From NCBI GenBank assembly GCA_964418595.1, contig CAYQMF010000005.1, forward strand, positions 1-64,000: a DNA stretch of 64,000 bases, written 5' to 3'. The translations under genes were made by a program, and so were the position numbers. How positions within the stretch are numbered: position 1 is the stretch's first letter; each line of letters opens with the position of its first letter. The notes below the pieces were generated by a model that was given only the letters and a program-made list of their open reading frames with translations, ran no database searches and had not been told where the DNA came from. The stretch comes from CAYQMF01 sp964418595 (lineage in GTDB: Bacteria > Planctomycetota > UBA1135 > UBA2386). Below, one piece after another: positions 33,170-40,924 of the stretch.

Positions 33170-34579
33170 TCAGTCGAGGCGGTGCCAACGACCGCTCGCG
33201 TCGCGGCGGGCGCGCCCGTCCTCCGCGAGCTTCTCGAGCCCCGCGGCCAACGAACGCGCCGCGACCGGAAGCATGCGCGTGTCCACGTCGGCGTAGACCT
33301 GCGGCAGCAGATCCGCCTCCGTGGCGGCCGTCGCCGTCAGGGCCGCGAACAGCTTCTCCTCGCGCTGCGCCCGGTGCCGGCGGTACTGCGCGACCACCCG
33401 CTGCCCATCGCGCACGGCAGGCCCGTGCGCCGGGTAGAGCGTGGTGAGACGCTCGCGCCCCAGCCGCTCCAGGCTGTCGAGGTAGGTGGCGAGGTGGCCT
33501 TCCGGCGGGTCGATCACGATCGTCGAGATCGACGACAGCATGTCGCCGACGAGCATCGTGTCGTAGCGCGACTCGCGGAAGCACAGGTGGCCGCGGTCGT
33601 GGCCGGGCGTGTGGATGGCTTCGAGGAACCAGCCCGGCCTGCCGTCCGGCGCCGCGCCGAGGTCGATCCGCGCACCGTCGGCGAGCGGGGCACCGAGCCG
33701 GACGCCGGGCGGCAGCCGCCCCAGCGTGAGCGCGTGCCCGCGCACGGCGACCCGGTAGCGCTGGCACGTGGCCGCGATCGCGCCGACGTGATCTCGATGA
33801 TGGTGGGTGGCGAGGATGCCTTCGACCCTCGCGCCTTCCGCCACCAGTTCGTCGACCATCTCGAACAGGCGCGCCTGCTCGTCGAGTTCGTACGTGCCGG
33901 GGTCGACGATCCAGAGGACATCGGTGCCCACCACGTAGCAGTTGGTGGTCGTGGCCGGCGGCAGGGTGGGCGTGCGCAGGGGGAGGAGCATGACCCCGGG
34001 CGAGAACTGCACGCGGTGCAGCTTGCCGCGGCGGTAGCCGTCCGCGACCGCCGCGGCCGCGGCGCCGAACGCGTCGAGGTCGGCGTGCGCGGCGAGCAGT
34101 TCGAGCAGGATGACCGCGGGCGGCACCAGGCGCAGCTCACCGCGTCGCCACGCGCCGAGCGCAGCCCGCGGCGTGAAGAACGCGCCGCGCACGAGTTCGC
34201 CCGGCGCGATCGCCGGCGTTTGTCCGTCGGGCAGCGGCGCCTGCACGAACAGCGTGTCGTAGCGGGTCGGCGCGAAGGGCGGCGTGAGGATGCGGCACAC
34301 GTCGCGCACCGCCGGCGTGGCGTCGCCGAGCCGGATGCCGGTCTCCTCGGCCAGCTCGCGCACCGCGCAACGGCGGAGCGCCGGGCGGTCGTCACCCGCG
34401 ACGTCGGGACCGTCGGCCGCATCGCGCACGCCGCCGGGCAGCGCCCAGTAGCCGCCGAAGAAGCGCAGCTCCGGCGCGCGCTCGACGAGGAGCACCTCGC
34501 GCGCCGCACCCTCGCCGCGGGTGAGGAGGACGGCGGCGGCATTGCGGGCCGTGTTGGCGGAAGGCGCGGGATCAGGCAC
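33170..34579 (-). CDS. Nudix hydrolase fused to a metallo-beta-lactamase-fold hydrolase
   Basis: One 469-residue protein combines two enzymes. Residues about 10-190 form a Nudix domain with box residues GGVRDAAD...RRCAVRELAEETGIRL; Nudix enzymes cleave nucleoside diphosphates linked to another group. Residues about 200-410 are a metallo-beta-lactamase fold with the zinc motif THHHRDH (near 260), His in IHTPGHDRGHLCF, and Asp in LVGDMLSS. The C-terminus (410-469) looks like the winged-helix of LACTB2-type RNases. The chain therefore resembles a NUDIX-LACTB2 fusion; substrate could be RNA or a CoA/nucleotide conjugate. It lies 6 bp downstream of the CLC channel gene in the same operon. Confidence 0.88.
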   Translation of the reverse strand: MPDPAPSANTARNAAAVLLTRGEGAAREVLLVERAPELRFFGGYWALPGGVRDAADGPDVAGDDRPALRRCAVRELAEETGIRLGDATPAVRDVCRILTPPFAPTRYDTLFVQAPLPDGQTPAIAPGELVRGAFFTPRAALGAWRRGELRLVPPAVILLELLAAHADLDAFGAAAAAVADGYRRGKLHRVQFSPGVMLLPLRTPTLPPATTTNCYVVGTDVLWIVDPGTYELDEQARLFEMVDELVAEGARVEGILATHHHRDHVGAIAATCQRYRVAVRGHALTLGRLPPGVRLGAPLADGARIDLGAAPDGRPGWFLEAIHTPGHDRGHLCFRESRYDTMLVGDMLSSISTIVIDPPEGHLATYLDSLERLGRERLTTLYPAHGPAVRDGQRVVAQYRRHRAQREEKLFAALTATAATEADLLPQVYADVDTRMLPVAARSLAAGLEKLAEDGRARRDASGRWHRLD

Positions 34580-34585
34580 GGCCGT

Positions 34586-36613
34586 TCACGCGTCGTCGTC
34601 GCCCTCGGAGTGGCCGCTCTGGAACGCCGCGATCTGGTCGCGCGCGCCCAGCACGACGATCGAGCTGTCGGGTTCGAGCACGGCGGCCGGGTCCGCCATG
34701 ACCCGCGTCTCCGTGCCGTCTTCCGCGGCACGGATCAGGAAGAGGGGCACGAGCCGCAGCGCCGCGAAGTCGATCGTGTCGAGTGCGCGTCCGTGCAGGG
34801 CGCCGGGCACCGGGATCCTGGCGATCTCGCATCCCGGCGGCAGCTCGACGTAGCTGGCGCCACCGCTGCCCTGGGTCACCTTGGCGCGGAGCTGTTGGGT
34901 CTGCAGGACCTCGTCGCTCAGGCAGGTGAGCACGTCGCGCCGCGTCAGCGTGCCGAGCAGGCGCTTGTCGGTCGCGCCGGCGACGACCGCGACCTCGTCG
35001 AGATCGGGGTCGTCGAAGCGGGGCAGGATCTGCGCCAGGGACTCGTCCAGGGTCACGGTGGGGGTGGGCCGCGACAGATCACCGGCGATGACCAGCGAGC
35101 CGAGGGTCGGATCGTTGATGTAGAACTTCACGTCGTGCAGGTGGACGTGGCCGAGGAGGAGCCCGGCTGCGTCGACGACGTACACCGAGTCGCGTCGCGC
35201 GTTGGCGAACAGGTCCATCACCGCATCGAAGCTCGCGGTGTCGACCACCGACACGGCGTCGTGCCGCACGAGGTCGCGCACGAACGTGCGCTGCATGGCG
35301 AGCTGCTCGATCCCGGTCGAGTCGTCGTGGCCGCGCGCGCGCAGGCGCGCGGTGTAGAGCGAGTCGCGGTTGAGCATCCGCGCGGTGATGCTGCCGATGA
35401 TCGCGCACAGCATCAGGGGCAGGATGAGGCCGTAGTCGCGGGTCAGCTCGAACACCAGGATCACCGCGGTGATGGGTGCGTGGGTGGTGGCGGCGCACAG
35501 GCCCGCCATGCCCACGAGTGCGAAGGCGATGCGGTGGTCGCCCGACCCCGGCACTGCCACCGCCACGACATCGGCGAAGAACGCGCCCAGCGCCGCGCCG
35601 ACGACGAGGTTGGGCGTGAAGATCCCACCGAGCGCCCCCGACCCCGTGGACACGGCGGTGGCGACGATCTTCATCACCATCAGCGAGCCCACGAAGGCGA
35701 AGGTCGGCGTCTGCACGCCGATGAGGATCTCGAGCACGCTCCGTCCGTTGCCCCAGGTCTCCGGCAGCCACAACCCGATGCAGCCGACCATGAGGCCGGC
35801 GACGGGCAGGGTCACGAGCAGCGGCAGCTTCACGAGCGTGAACAGCCGCGCGCCCAGGTTGAGGGTGCGGCGGAACACCACCGAGCCGAACCCGCACACC
35901 GCGCCCAGCACCGCGGCCGACACCACGAGTCCCGGGTGGGTGAGGCTCACCTTGGACTCGAACAGGATCGCGTCGGCGACGAACGCGCGCTGCACGAGGA
36001 TCGCACCCACGGAGGCGACGACGATGGGCGCGAACACGTCCATCGCGAAGTTGCCGAGCACGACCTCCATCACGAAGAGCGCGCCGGCGATCGGCGCGTT
36101 GTAGGCGCACGCCATGCCCGCTGCGACGCCGCAGCCGAGCAGCACCGAGCGCGTTCGCGAGTCGCGCTTGAAGACCCGCCCCAGCACCGCCCCGACCGTC
36201 GCCGCGAGCTGCGAGTTGGGACCTTCCTTGCCGATGCTGGCGCCGCTGGCGATGGAGCACGCCGACGACAGGATCTGGCCGAGCGAGGTGAACGGCTTGA
36301 TGCCGCCGCGCCGCGTGGCCACCAGCTCGATGATGTCGGTGATCCCGAACGGCCCACGCTGGTTGCGGACCACGAGCAGGAGGATCGCCGCGACGAGCCC
36401 TCCGCCTGCGGGCACGAGCACGCGCTGCACCGTGTCGAGGCTGCGCGCGACCGTCGCCGTCGGCCCGCTCGCGCCCATGAACCACTGCTGCAGCAGATCG
36501 AGAAGCTGCTGGAACGCGACGCTCAGCAGGCCGCCGGCGACACCCACGCTCGCCGCGAGGATGAAGATTCCGAACGCCTGTACGGGCAGCCCCCGCGCGC
36601 GCGCCATCGGCAC
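34586..36613 (-). CDS. CLC-family chloride channel/transporter with CBS and RCK_C domains
   Basis: The 675-residue membrane protein has about 10-11 hydrophobic segments over residues 10-440 and the CLC signatures SGASIGKEGPNSQLAA (GxEGP) and GIFTPNLVVGAALGAFFAD (GxFxP), which line the anion pathway. Two CBS domains follow (about 455-575: TFVRDLVRHDAVSVVDTA, VYVVDAAGLLLGHVHL), then a TrkA-C/RCK_C domain (about 590-670: ELPPGCEIARIPVPG, SIVVLGARDQIAAFQ). CBS domains usually sense adenine nucleotides and RCK_C binds ligands, so gating is likely ligand controlled. The gating glutamate of the EGP motif is present, favouring Cl-/H+ exchange. Its stop is 6 bp before the Nudix-MBL start. Confidence 0.92.
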   Translation of the reverse strand: MPMARARGLPVQAFGIFILAASVGVAGGLLSVAFQQLLDLLQQWFMGASGPTATVARSLDTVQRVLVPAGGGLVAAILLLVVRNQRGPFGITDIIELVATRRGGIKPFTSLGQILSSACSIASGASIGKEGPNSQLAATVGAVLGRVFKRDSRTRSVLLGCGVAAGMACAYNAPIAGALFVMEVVLGNFAMDVFAPIVVASVGAILVQRAFVADAILFESKVSLTHPGLVVSAAVLGAVCGFGSVVFRRTLNLGARLFTLVKLPLLVTLPVAGLMVGCIGLWLPETWGNGRSVLEILIGVQTPTFAFVGSLMVMKIVATAVSTGSGALGGIFTPNLVVGAALGAFFADVVAVAVPGSGDHRIAFALVGMAGLCAATTHAPITAVILVFELTRDYGLILPLMLCAIIGSITARMLNRDSLYTARLRARGHDDSTGIEQLAMQRTFVRDLVRHDAVSVVDTASFDAVMDLFANARRDSVYVVDAAGLLLGHVHLHDVKFYINDPTLGSLVIAGDLSRPTPTVTLDESLAQILPRFDDPDLDEVAVVAGATDKRLLGTLTRRDVLTCLSDEVLQTQQLRAKVTQGSGGASYVELPPGCEIARIPVPGALHGRALDTIDFAALRLVPLFLIRAAEDGTETRVMADPAAVLEPDSSIVVLGARDQIAAFQSGHSEGDDDA

Positions 36614-36656
36614 ACCTTAGCGGCGGTGGCGCCGCGCCCCAAACGTGCCGGTGGGA

Positions 36657-38105
36657 TCAGTGCGTGCAGGGAGCGCCCGGCCCGTGCGACAAGCCGCAGT
36701 GCATGCTCTGCAGCGTCGTCACCACGTCCGTCCGGTCTGCGCCGGCTCCGTAGACGGCGGCGATCCCGACGGCCGCCCCGTGCCGGTGGGTCCCGATCTC
36801 GAACTCCTCGGCACCGTCGCCGAGGCTCGGTGCCCGGTCGGGATCGTTCCACAGGCGGACGCGGGGCAGCCTGGGGTCTCGCGTGTGCCCGACGACCAGC
36901 GCCTGTTGCCCGGTGGTGAGGAGCACCCGCGTGCCCAGCGGGTAGATCCCGATCGTCCGCGCGAAGTAGCGCAGCCACTCCGGGTCGAAGTCGGTCCGGC
37001 AGCGGTGCATGATCGCGTAGGCGTGGACCGCGGTGAGCGCCTTCTTGTACGGCCGTGCGGCGGTCAACGCCTCGAACACGTCGCACACGCGCACGAGGCG
37101 GCTGATGGCACTGGGCTCGAACGGCACGAGCGGGGTCGGGTAGCCGCCGGCATTCGGCGTCATGTGGTGGCAGAAGGCTGCCCCGATCGCGCGCGGGTCG
37201 ACCGTCGGCTGCTCGATCAGGATCTCGGCCCCGAGGCGCGGGTGCTGGGCCATGATCCGCCACTCCTCGGGATCCAGCCGCCCCCGCTTGAAGAGGATCT
37301 CCTGCGGCACCCGCGACTTGCCGATGTCGTGCAGCAGCGCGGCGGTGCCGACGGTCACGAGCTCGGCCTTCGCCAACCCGGCGGCGCGCGCGACCTGCAG
37401 TGCGAGCAGGGCGACGCGGACCGAGTGACCGACGGTGAACGAGTCGATGTCGTCGTAACTCGCCAGGGTGAGGAGCCGGCTCGGCTCGACATCCATCGCG
37501 GCGATCGCCTGCTCGACGACGCCGGCCGCCCGCTCGATCTGCAGCTCGTCGCCGCGCGACGCCGCCACGTGGTTGTCGTGCAGGAACGACGTCAGGCCCC
37601 GGTACTCGATGAGTCCGCCCATCCGATCGCCCCGCCGCGTTGCGGTCGTCGGATCGGTCTTCAACTCGACGCGGATGCGGCGGATTCCCTGTTGCTTCAG
37701 GAGCCGGTCGAGCTGGGCCTGGCCGTTGCGGAAGCCGACGACGTGCAGCGGCGACGTGAGCAGCTCCAGCAGGCGCGCCACCTCGTCGACGTCGACGTCC
37801 GCGGCGAAGGTCAGCGCGGTGATCCGGCGCGGTCGGCAGAGCGTGAGCAGCGGATCCGACTGCAGGCTCGACGACACCAGCAGGCGGCCGCCGAACGACA
37901 CGCCGTCGGCGCAGACGTCGAGGCGGAGCGTCGCTTCGCGATCGAACGCCGTCGCGTCGGCGATGGCCTCGACCACGCGGCGCACGCTGCTGCGCACGTA
38001 CTCGCTGCCCTGGTGGTACATCTGCCGGCTGAGCAGCGCGACCACCAGCTCGTGCACGAGCTGCTCGACGCGGTCGCGGGCGGGGACGGTGCTCGGGATG
38101 CTCAC
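36657..38105 (-). CDS. HD-GYP domain protein (putative c-di-GMP phosphodiesterase)
   Basis: The 482-residue cytoplasmic protein has a 240-residue N-terminal region without a named domain (REATLRLDVCADGVSFGGRLL, ITALTFAADVDVDEVARLLELL) and a C-terminal HD-GYP domain: HSVRVALLALQVARAAGL, catalytic LLHDIGKSRVPQEIL (near 258) and HHMTPNAGGYPTPL (near 320), where the family consensus is HHExxDGxGYP. The Asp-Gly before GYP is Asn-Ala here and Glu is Met, so activity on c-di-GMP may be altered. A final small beta domain follows (GTRVLLTTGQQALVVGHT). The GTG start overlaps the upstream stop (GTGA). Confidence 0.87.
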   Translation of the reverse strand: MSIPSTVPARDRVEQLVHELVVALLSRQMYHQGSEYVRSSVRRVVEAIADATAFDREATLRLDVCADGVSFGGRLLVSSSLQSDPLLTLCRPRRITALTFAADVDVDEVARLLELLTSPLHVVGFRNGQAQLDRLLKQQGIRRIRVELKTDPTTATRRGDRMGGLIEYRGLTSFLHDNHVAASRGDELQIERAAGVVEQAIAAMDVEPSRLLTLASYDDIDSFTVGHSVRVALLALQVARAAGLAKAELVTVGTAALLHDIGKSRVPQEILFKRGRLDPEEWRIMAQHPRLGAEILIEQPTVDPRAIGAAFCHHMTPNAGGYPTPLVPFEPSAISRLVRVCDVFEALTAARPYKKALTAVHAYAIMHRCRTDFDPEWLRYFARTIGIYPLGTRVLLTTGQQALVVGHTRDPRLPRVRLWNDPDRAPSLGDGAEEFEIGTHRHGAAVGIAAVYGAGADRTDVVTTLQSMHCGLSHGPGAPCTH

Positions 38106-38692
38106 GTATTGTTCTCGTCGGGACGGGCCGCGCGGGCGATCGCGTGGCGGACCTCCTGCAGCAACGCGCAGAAGATCGCGGCGCCGCCGGCCTCGTTGCT
38201 CACCTCGGTGAGCCGGTCTGCCAGGGTCGCCAACAGCTCGCCGTGCGAATCGGGGCTCTCGCTCACCTGTCGCAACGTGGAGCGCAGCTCCTGCGTCGCA
38301 CGTTGCCGGCAGAGGCCGGTGCCGTGGCGCGCCATGTGCATGAGGATCCAGATCCGTTCGTGTTGCAGGCCGCCGAGCAGGTCCGGCGACTCGAGCTCGC
38401 CGAGGTTGGCGATCTCGTCCATGCAGGCGCGGATCTCGTCGACCGTGACGACCTCCGGCGGCGCGGCGGTGGTCGGCGCTTCGGCGACCGCGATCCCCGG
38501 CGGTGTCGGCGTCCGCGTCGCCGTCATGTGGCGCAGGAACACCTGCCGGGCCGACGCGAGGAGCGCGTCTTCGACGCTGGTCTCCCGCGTGCCGAACACC
38601 TGGGCGGGCAGCGCCGTGTCCAGAGCCGGCTCGGCCCGTTCGTCGGGGCGGACCCGGGGTGGGGCGGAGCGTGGGTCGTGCGACGCGCACAT
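38102..38692 (-). CDS. Helical protein upstream of the HD-GYP gene, unknown function
   Basis: The 196-residue soluble protein has a disordered N-terminus (1-70) and a helical C-terminal half (VTVDEIRACMDEIANLGELES, LADRLTEVSNEAGGAAIFCA, EVRHAIARAAR) without recognised motifs. Translational coupling to the HD-GYP gene (4-bp GTGA overlap) suggests a partner or regulator of that protein. R1 copy 4 begins 98 bp upstream. Confidence 0.6.
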   Translation of the reverse strand: MCASHDPRSAPPRVRPDERAEPALDTALPAQVFGTRETSVEDALLASARQVFLRHMTATRTPTPPGIAVAEAPTTAAPPEVVTVDEIRACMDEIANLGELESPDLLGGLQHERIWILMHMARHGTGLCRQRATQELRSTLRQVSESPDSHGELLATLADRLTEVSNEAGGAAIFCALLQEVRHAIARAARPDENNT

Positions 38693-38790
38693 GCCGGGTG
38701 TATCGGCACCGGGGTCGCGTCGCCCGAGCGGAAACGCGGTCGCGCGCGTCGCATCGCGAGATCGGCAGCGCCGCCGGTCGTCGTATCGTC

Positions 38791-38981
38791 GGCCGCATCG
38801 CGGCCGGCGGCCGCAACCCCTCCGGGTCGATGCGTCGCTGCGCGACGCCAGAAAGGGCCGCCGGCGATGGATGCCGTTGGGGCTTCCAGGGCCGCTCGGG
38901 CATCGCGAGTGTCAGGCAGCGGCGAGATTGCAGCCTCGCCGGGTTTGCGCGCGCCGCAGGAATCCGCGACCCTTCCAGCCC
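38791..38981 (+). repeat. Dispersed structured repeat R1, copy 4
   Basis: This full-length plus-strand copy has hairpin GCGGCC-GGC-GGCCGC (38800-38814), hairpin GCGTCGC-TGC-GCGACGC (38832-38848), CAGAAAGGGCCGCCGGCGAT, GGGCTTCCAGGGCCGCTCGG, CTCGCCGGGTTTGCGCGCGC and the end CGCGACCCTTCCAGCCC directly followed by the thiolase ATG. The region 38693-38981 contains nothing else recognisable. Confidence 0.87.
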
Positions 38982-40166
38982 ATGGAACGCGTCGCCATCG
39001 CCGCAGCAGTTCGGACTCCCATCGGCAAGTTCCTGGGGGCGCTGGGCCCTCTGTCCGCCGTGGAACTCGGGGCCTGCGCCGTGCGCGCCGCCCTGCGTCG
39101 GGCGGGCGTCGAAGCCACCGCCGTCGACGAGGTGATCTTCGGCCAGGCGCGGCAGCTCGGTTCCGGTCCCAACCCGGCGCGGCAGGTCGCGATCGCCGCA
39201 GGGTGCGGCGAGAAGGCCGTCGCGACGACGGTGAACAAGGCGTGCGGTTCGAGCCTCAAGGCGATCGACCTCGCGCGCGCGGCCATGCTCCTCGACGGCC
39301 GCTCCGTCGTCGTCGCCGGCGGGATGGAGAGCATGACCAACATCCCGTTCCTGCTGCCGCAGATGCGGCAGGGCTATCGCCTAGGCCACGCCGAGGCACT
39401 CGACGGCAACTTCCAGGACGGCTTCACCTGCGGGATCCTGAAGGAACCGATGGGGATGACCGCGGAGTACCTCGCCGACGACTACACGATCTCGCGCGCG
39501 GAGCAGGACGAGTACGCGCTGATGTCGAACGCGCGCGCCGAGGCCGCGCAGAAGGCGGGACGGTTCGTGGACGAGATCGAGCCGGTGGAGGTCGCGGGCA
39601 AGCGCGGCGCGAGCACGGTTGTGAAGGACGACGAGCACGTGCGCCACGGCGTGACGCGCGAGGCGTTGGCGAAGCTGCCGCCCGTGTTCCGGCCCAAGGT
39701 CGGCACCGTGCACGCGGGCAACTCGTCGGGCATCACCGATGGCGCCGCCGCGGTCGTGATGATGACCGAGAGTGAGCTGCGGCGGCGCGGGCTGACGCCG
39801 CTTGCCTGGCTCGGCGCATCGGCGACCGCGGGTGTGTCGCCGCGCGTGATGGGCATCGGCCCGGTCCCGGCGATCCGTACGCTCTGCGAGCGCACCGGGC
39901 GCACGCTCGCCGGGTACGACCTGATCGAGCTGAACGAGGCCTTCGCGGCGCAGATGCTCGCCTGCGACAAGGAGCTGAAGCTCGGCTTCCAGCGCGTCAA
40001 CGTGAACGGCGGTGCGATCGCGCTGGGACATCCGATCGGCGCCACCGGCGCGCGGATCGTGGTGACGTTGCTGCACGAGCTGCGGCGGCGGGGCGGCAAG
40101 CGCGGGCTGGCGGCGCTGTGCATGAGTGGGGGGATGGGAATGGCGATCGAGTTCGAGCGGGCGTAG
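38982..40166 (+). CDS. Acetyl-CoA C-acetyltransferase (thiolase)
   Basis: This 394-residue thiolase condenses two acetyl-CoA or cleaves acetoacetyl-CoA/3-ketoacyl-CoA. The N-terminal half has AAVRTPIGKFLGAL, the acylated nucleophile Cys88 in NKACGSSLKAI and VAGGMESMTN. The C-terminal half has NEAFAAQMLA, VNVNGGAIALGHPIGATGARI (catalytic His near 350) and the second catalytic Cys in LCMSGGMGMA (near 380). Length is standard and closest to biosynthetic/degradative acetyl-CoA acetyltransferases. The whole 5' leader is R1 copy 4, which ends at the ATG; no Shine-Dalgarno is present. Confidence 0.94.
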   Translation: MERVAIAAAVRTPIGKFLGALGPLSAVELGACAVRAALRRAGVEATAVDEVIFGQARQLGSGPNPARQVAIAAGCGEKAVATTVNKACGSSLKAIDLARAAMLLDGRSVVVAGGMESMTNIPFLLPQMRQGYRLGHAEALDGNFQDGFTCGILKEPMGMTAEYLADDYTISRAEQDEYALMSNARAEAAQKAGRFVDEIEPVEVAGKRGASTVVKDDEHVRHGVTREALAKLPPVFRPKVGTVHAGNSSGITDGAAAVVMMTESELRRRGLTPLAWLGASATAGVSPRVMGIGPVPAIRTLCERTGRTLAGYDLIELNEAFAAQMLACDKELKLGFQRVNVNGGAIALGHPIGATGARIVVTLLHELRRRGGKRGLAALCMSGGMGMAIEFERA

Positions 40167-40222
40167 GGGTTGGTGTGCGGTGGCGCGGGGGGCGGACTCG
40201 GGTGGTTGGGGTCGCGGTGTTG

Positions 40223-40283
40223 CTTCGGGCACGGGCTCGGGCACGCCGAGCTGTCGCTGCGCGCCAGCTCGGCTGGCACGTTC
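40223..40283 (+). repeat. Palindromic repeat R2, copy c
   Basis: TTCGGGCACGGGCTCGGGCA is followed by a perfect hairpin GCCGAGCTG/CAGCTCGGC (40245-40253 with 40265-40273, loop TCGCTGCGCGC) and GGCACGTTCAA. It matches copy d beyond the S23 gene in the opposite orientation, so the two bracket that gene. Confidence 0.7.
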
Positions 40284-40313
40284 AAGTCGGAGCCACTGCC
40301 GAGGAAGACCGAG

Positions 40314-40677
40314 CTACAAGTCTCCCGGTGAGCGGACGACCAGCTTCGTCAGCATCGACACGATCCGCCGGAGTTGGTCGTCGCCCTTGTCGAGGGCCGG
40401 CTCGTCGACGAGTCGGAGCGCCCGGCAGATGTCCAGCGCCGCTGCACACTCGGTCGCGGATCGTCGCGCGAGCCGATAGAAGCGTGCCTTCTCGGCAGCG
40501 CTGTACTCACCCGCGCCCTCCGCCGTGTTGAGGCAGACCGACATCGCCGCACGACGGAGCTGATCAGCAAGCGAACTCCGCCCCTGCAGACACGTGTGCG
40601 CGAGGTTCTCGGCCTCGACGACGAAGTCCGAGCGCCAGGCGGTAGGCATGCAACTGACGATGGTCGAAGTCTCGCAT
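40314..40677 (-). pseudogene. Frameshifted S23/IVS-type four-helix bundle gene
   Basis: The C-terminal three quarters match the four-helix bundle (S23, 23S rRNA intervening-sequence) family: DFVVEAENLAHTCL, ADQLRRAAMSVCLNTAEGAG, EKARFYRLARRSATECAAAL. The canonical N-terminus (MRDFDHRQLHAYRLAL) is present just upstream from ATG 40677-40675 but in another frame. Deleting one G in GCGCTCGGACTTC (about 40628) restores one 120-residue frame. A single-base insertion has therefore broken the gene, or the assembly has an error. In the family this protein is found in rRNA IVS elements and as a relative of the Avd factor of diversity-generating retroelements; here neither is adjacent. Inverted R2 copies flank it. 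Confidence 0.75.
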
Positions 40678-40760
40678 GGTCCCCTGTATCCCGCGTTCCC
40701 CACCCGGTGACACGACCCGCGACAGTTCTGCCCCAGCCCGCCCCCTTCCCCCTTCCCCTC

Positions 40761-40823
40761 GTGAACGTGCCCGTGCCCAGCTCCGCGGCGCGCAGCGCCG
40801 CGGAGCGGAGCCCGAGCCCGAAA
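40761..40823 (-). repeat. Palindromic repeat R2, copy d
   Basis: On the minus strand it reads TTTCGGGCTCGGGCTCC, a perfect 12-bp hairpin (GCTCCGCGGCGC, 40780-40791, with 40795-40806) and GGGCACGGGCACGTTCAC. Start and end blocks match copy c while the stem sequence differs. The surrounding 40690-40920 is C-rich and non-coding. Confidence 0.7.
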
Positions 40824-40924
40824 CCCTGCCCCCTTCCCCGAAACCCCTTCCCCCCGCCCCCTCGACGCTTTGTCCATCCCCGACCCCACGCTACAACCGC
40901 CCGCTTTCCCTCCTCCGCCACCGC

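Noticed and set aside
32519..36919. Very long plus-strand open frame opposite the ECF, Nudix-MBL and CLC genes
   Set aside because: It is antisense to three well-supported genes and has low-complexity Arg/His/Ala content.
6340..38981. R1 as a coding element (antisense frame gives FATPERPWKP in several copies)
   Set aside because: The frame after this stretch differs between copies and ends differ; conservation is at the nucleotide and pairing level.
40314..40677. S23 gene as part of a diversity-generating retroelement
   Set aside because: No reverse transcriptase, variable repeat or template repeat was found around it.
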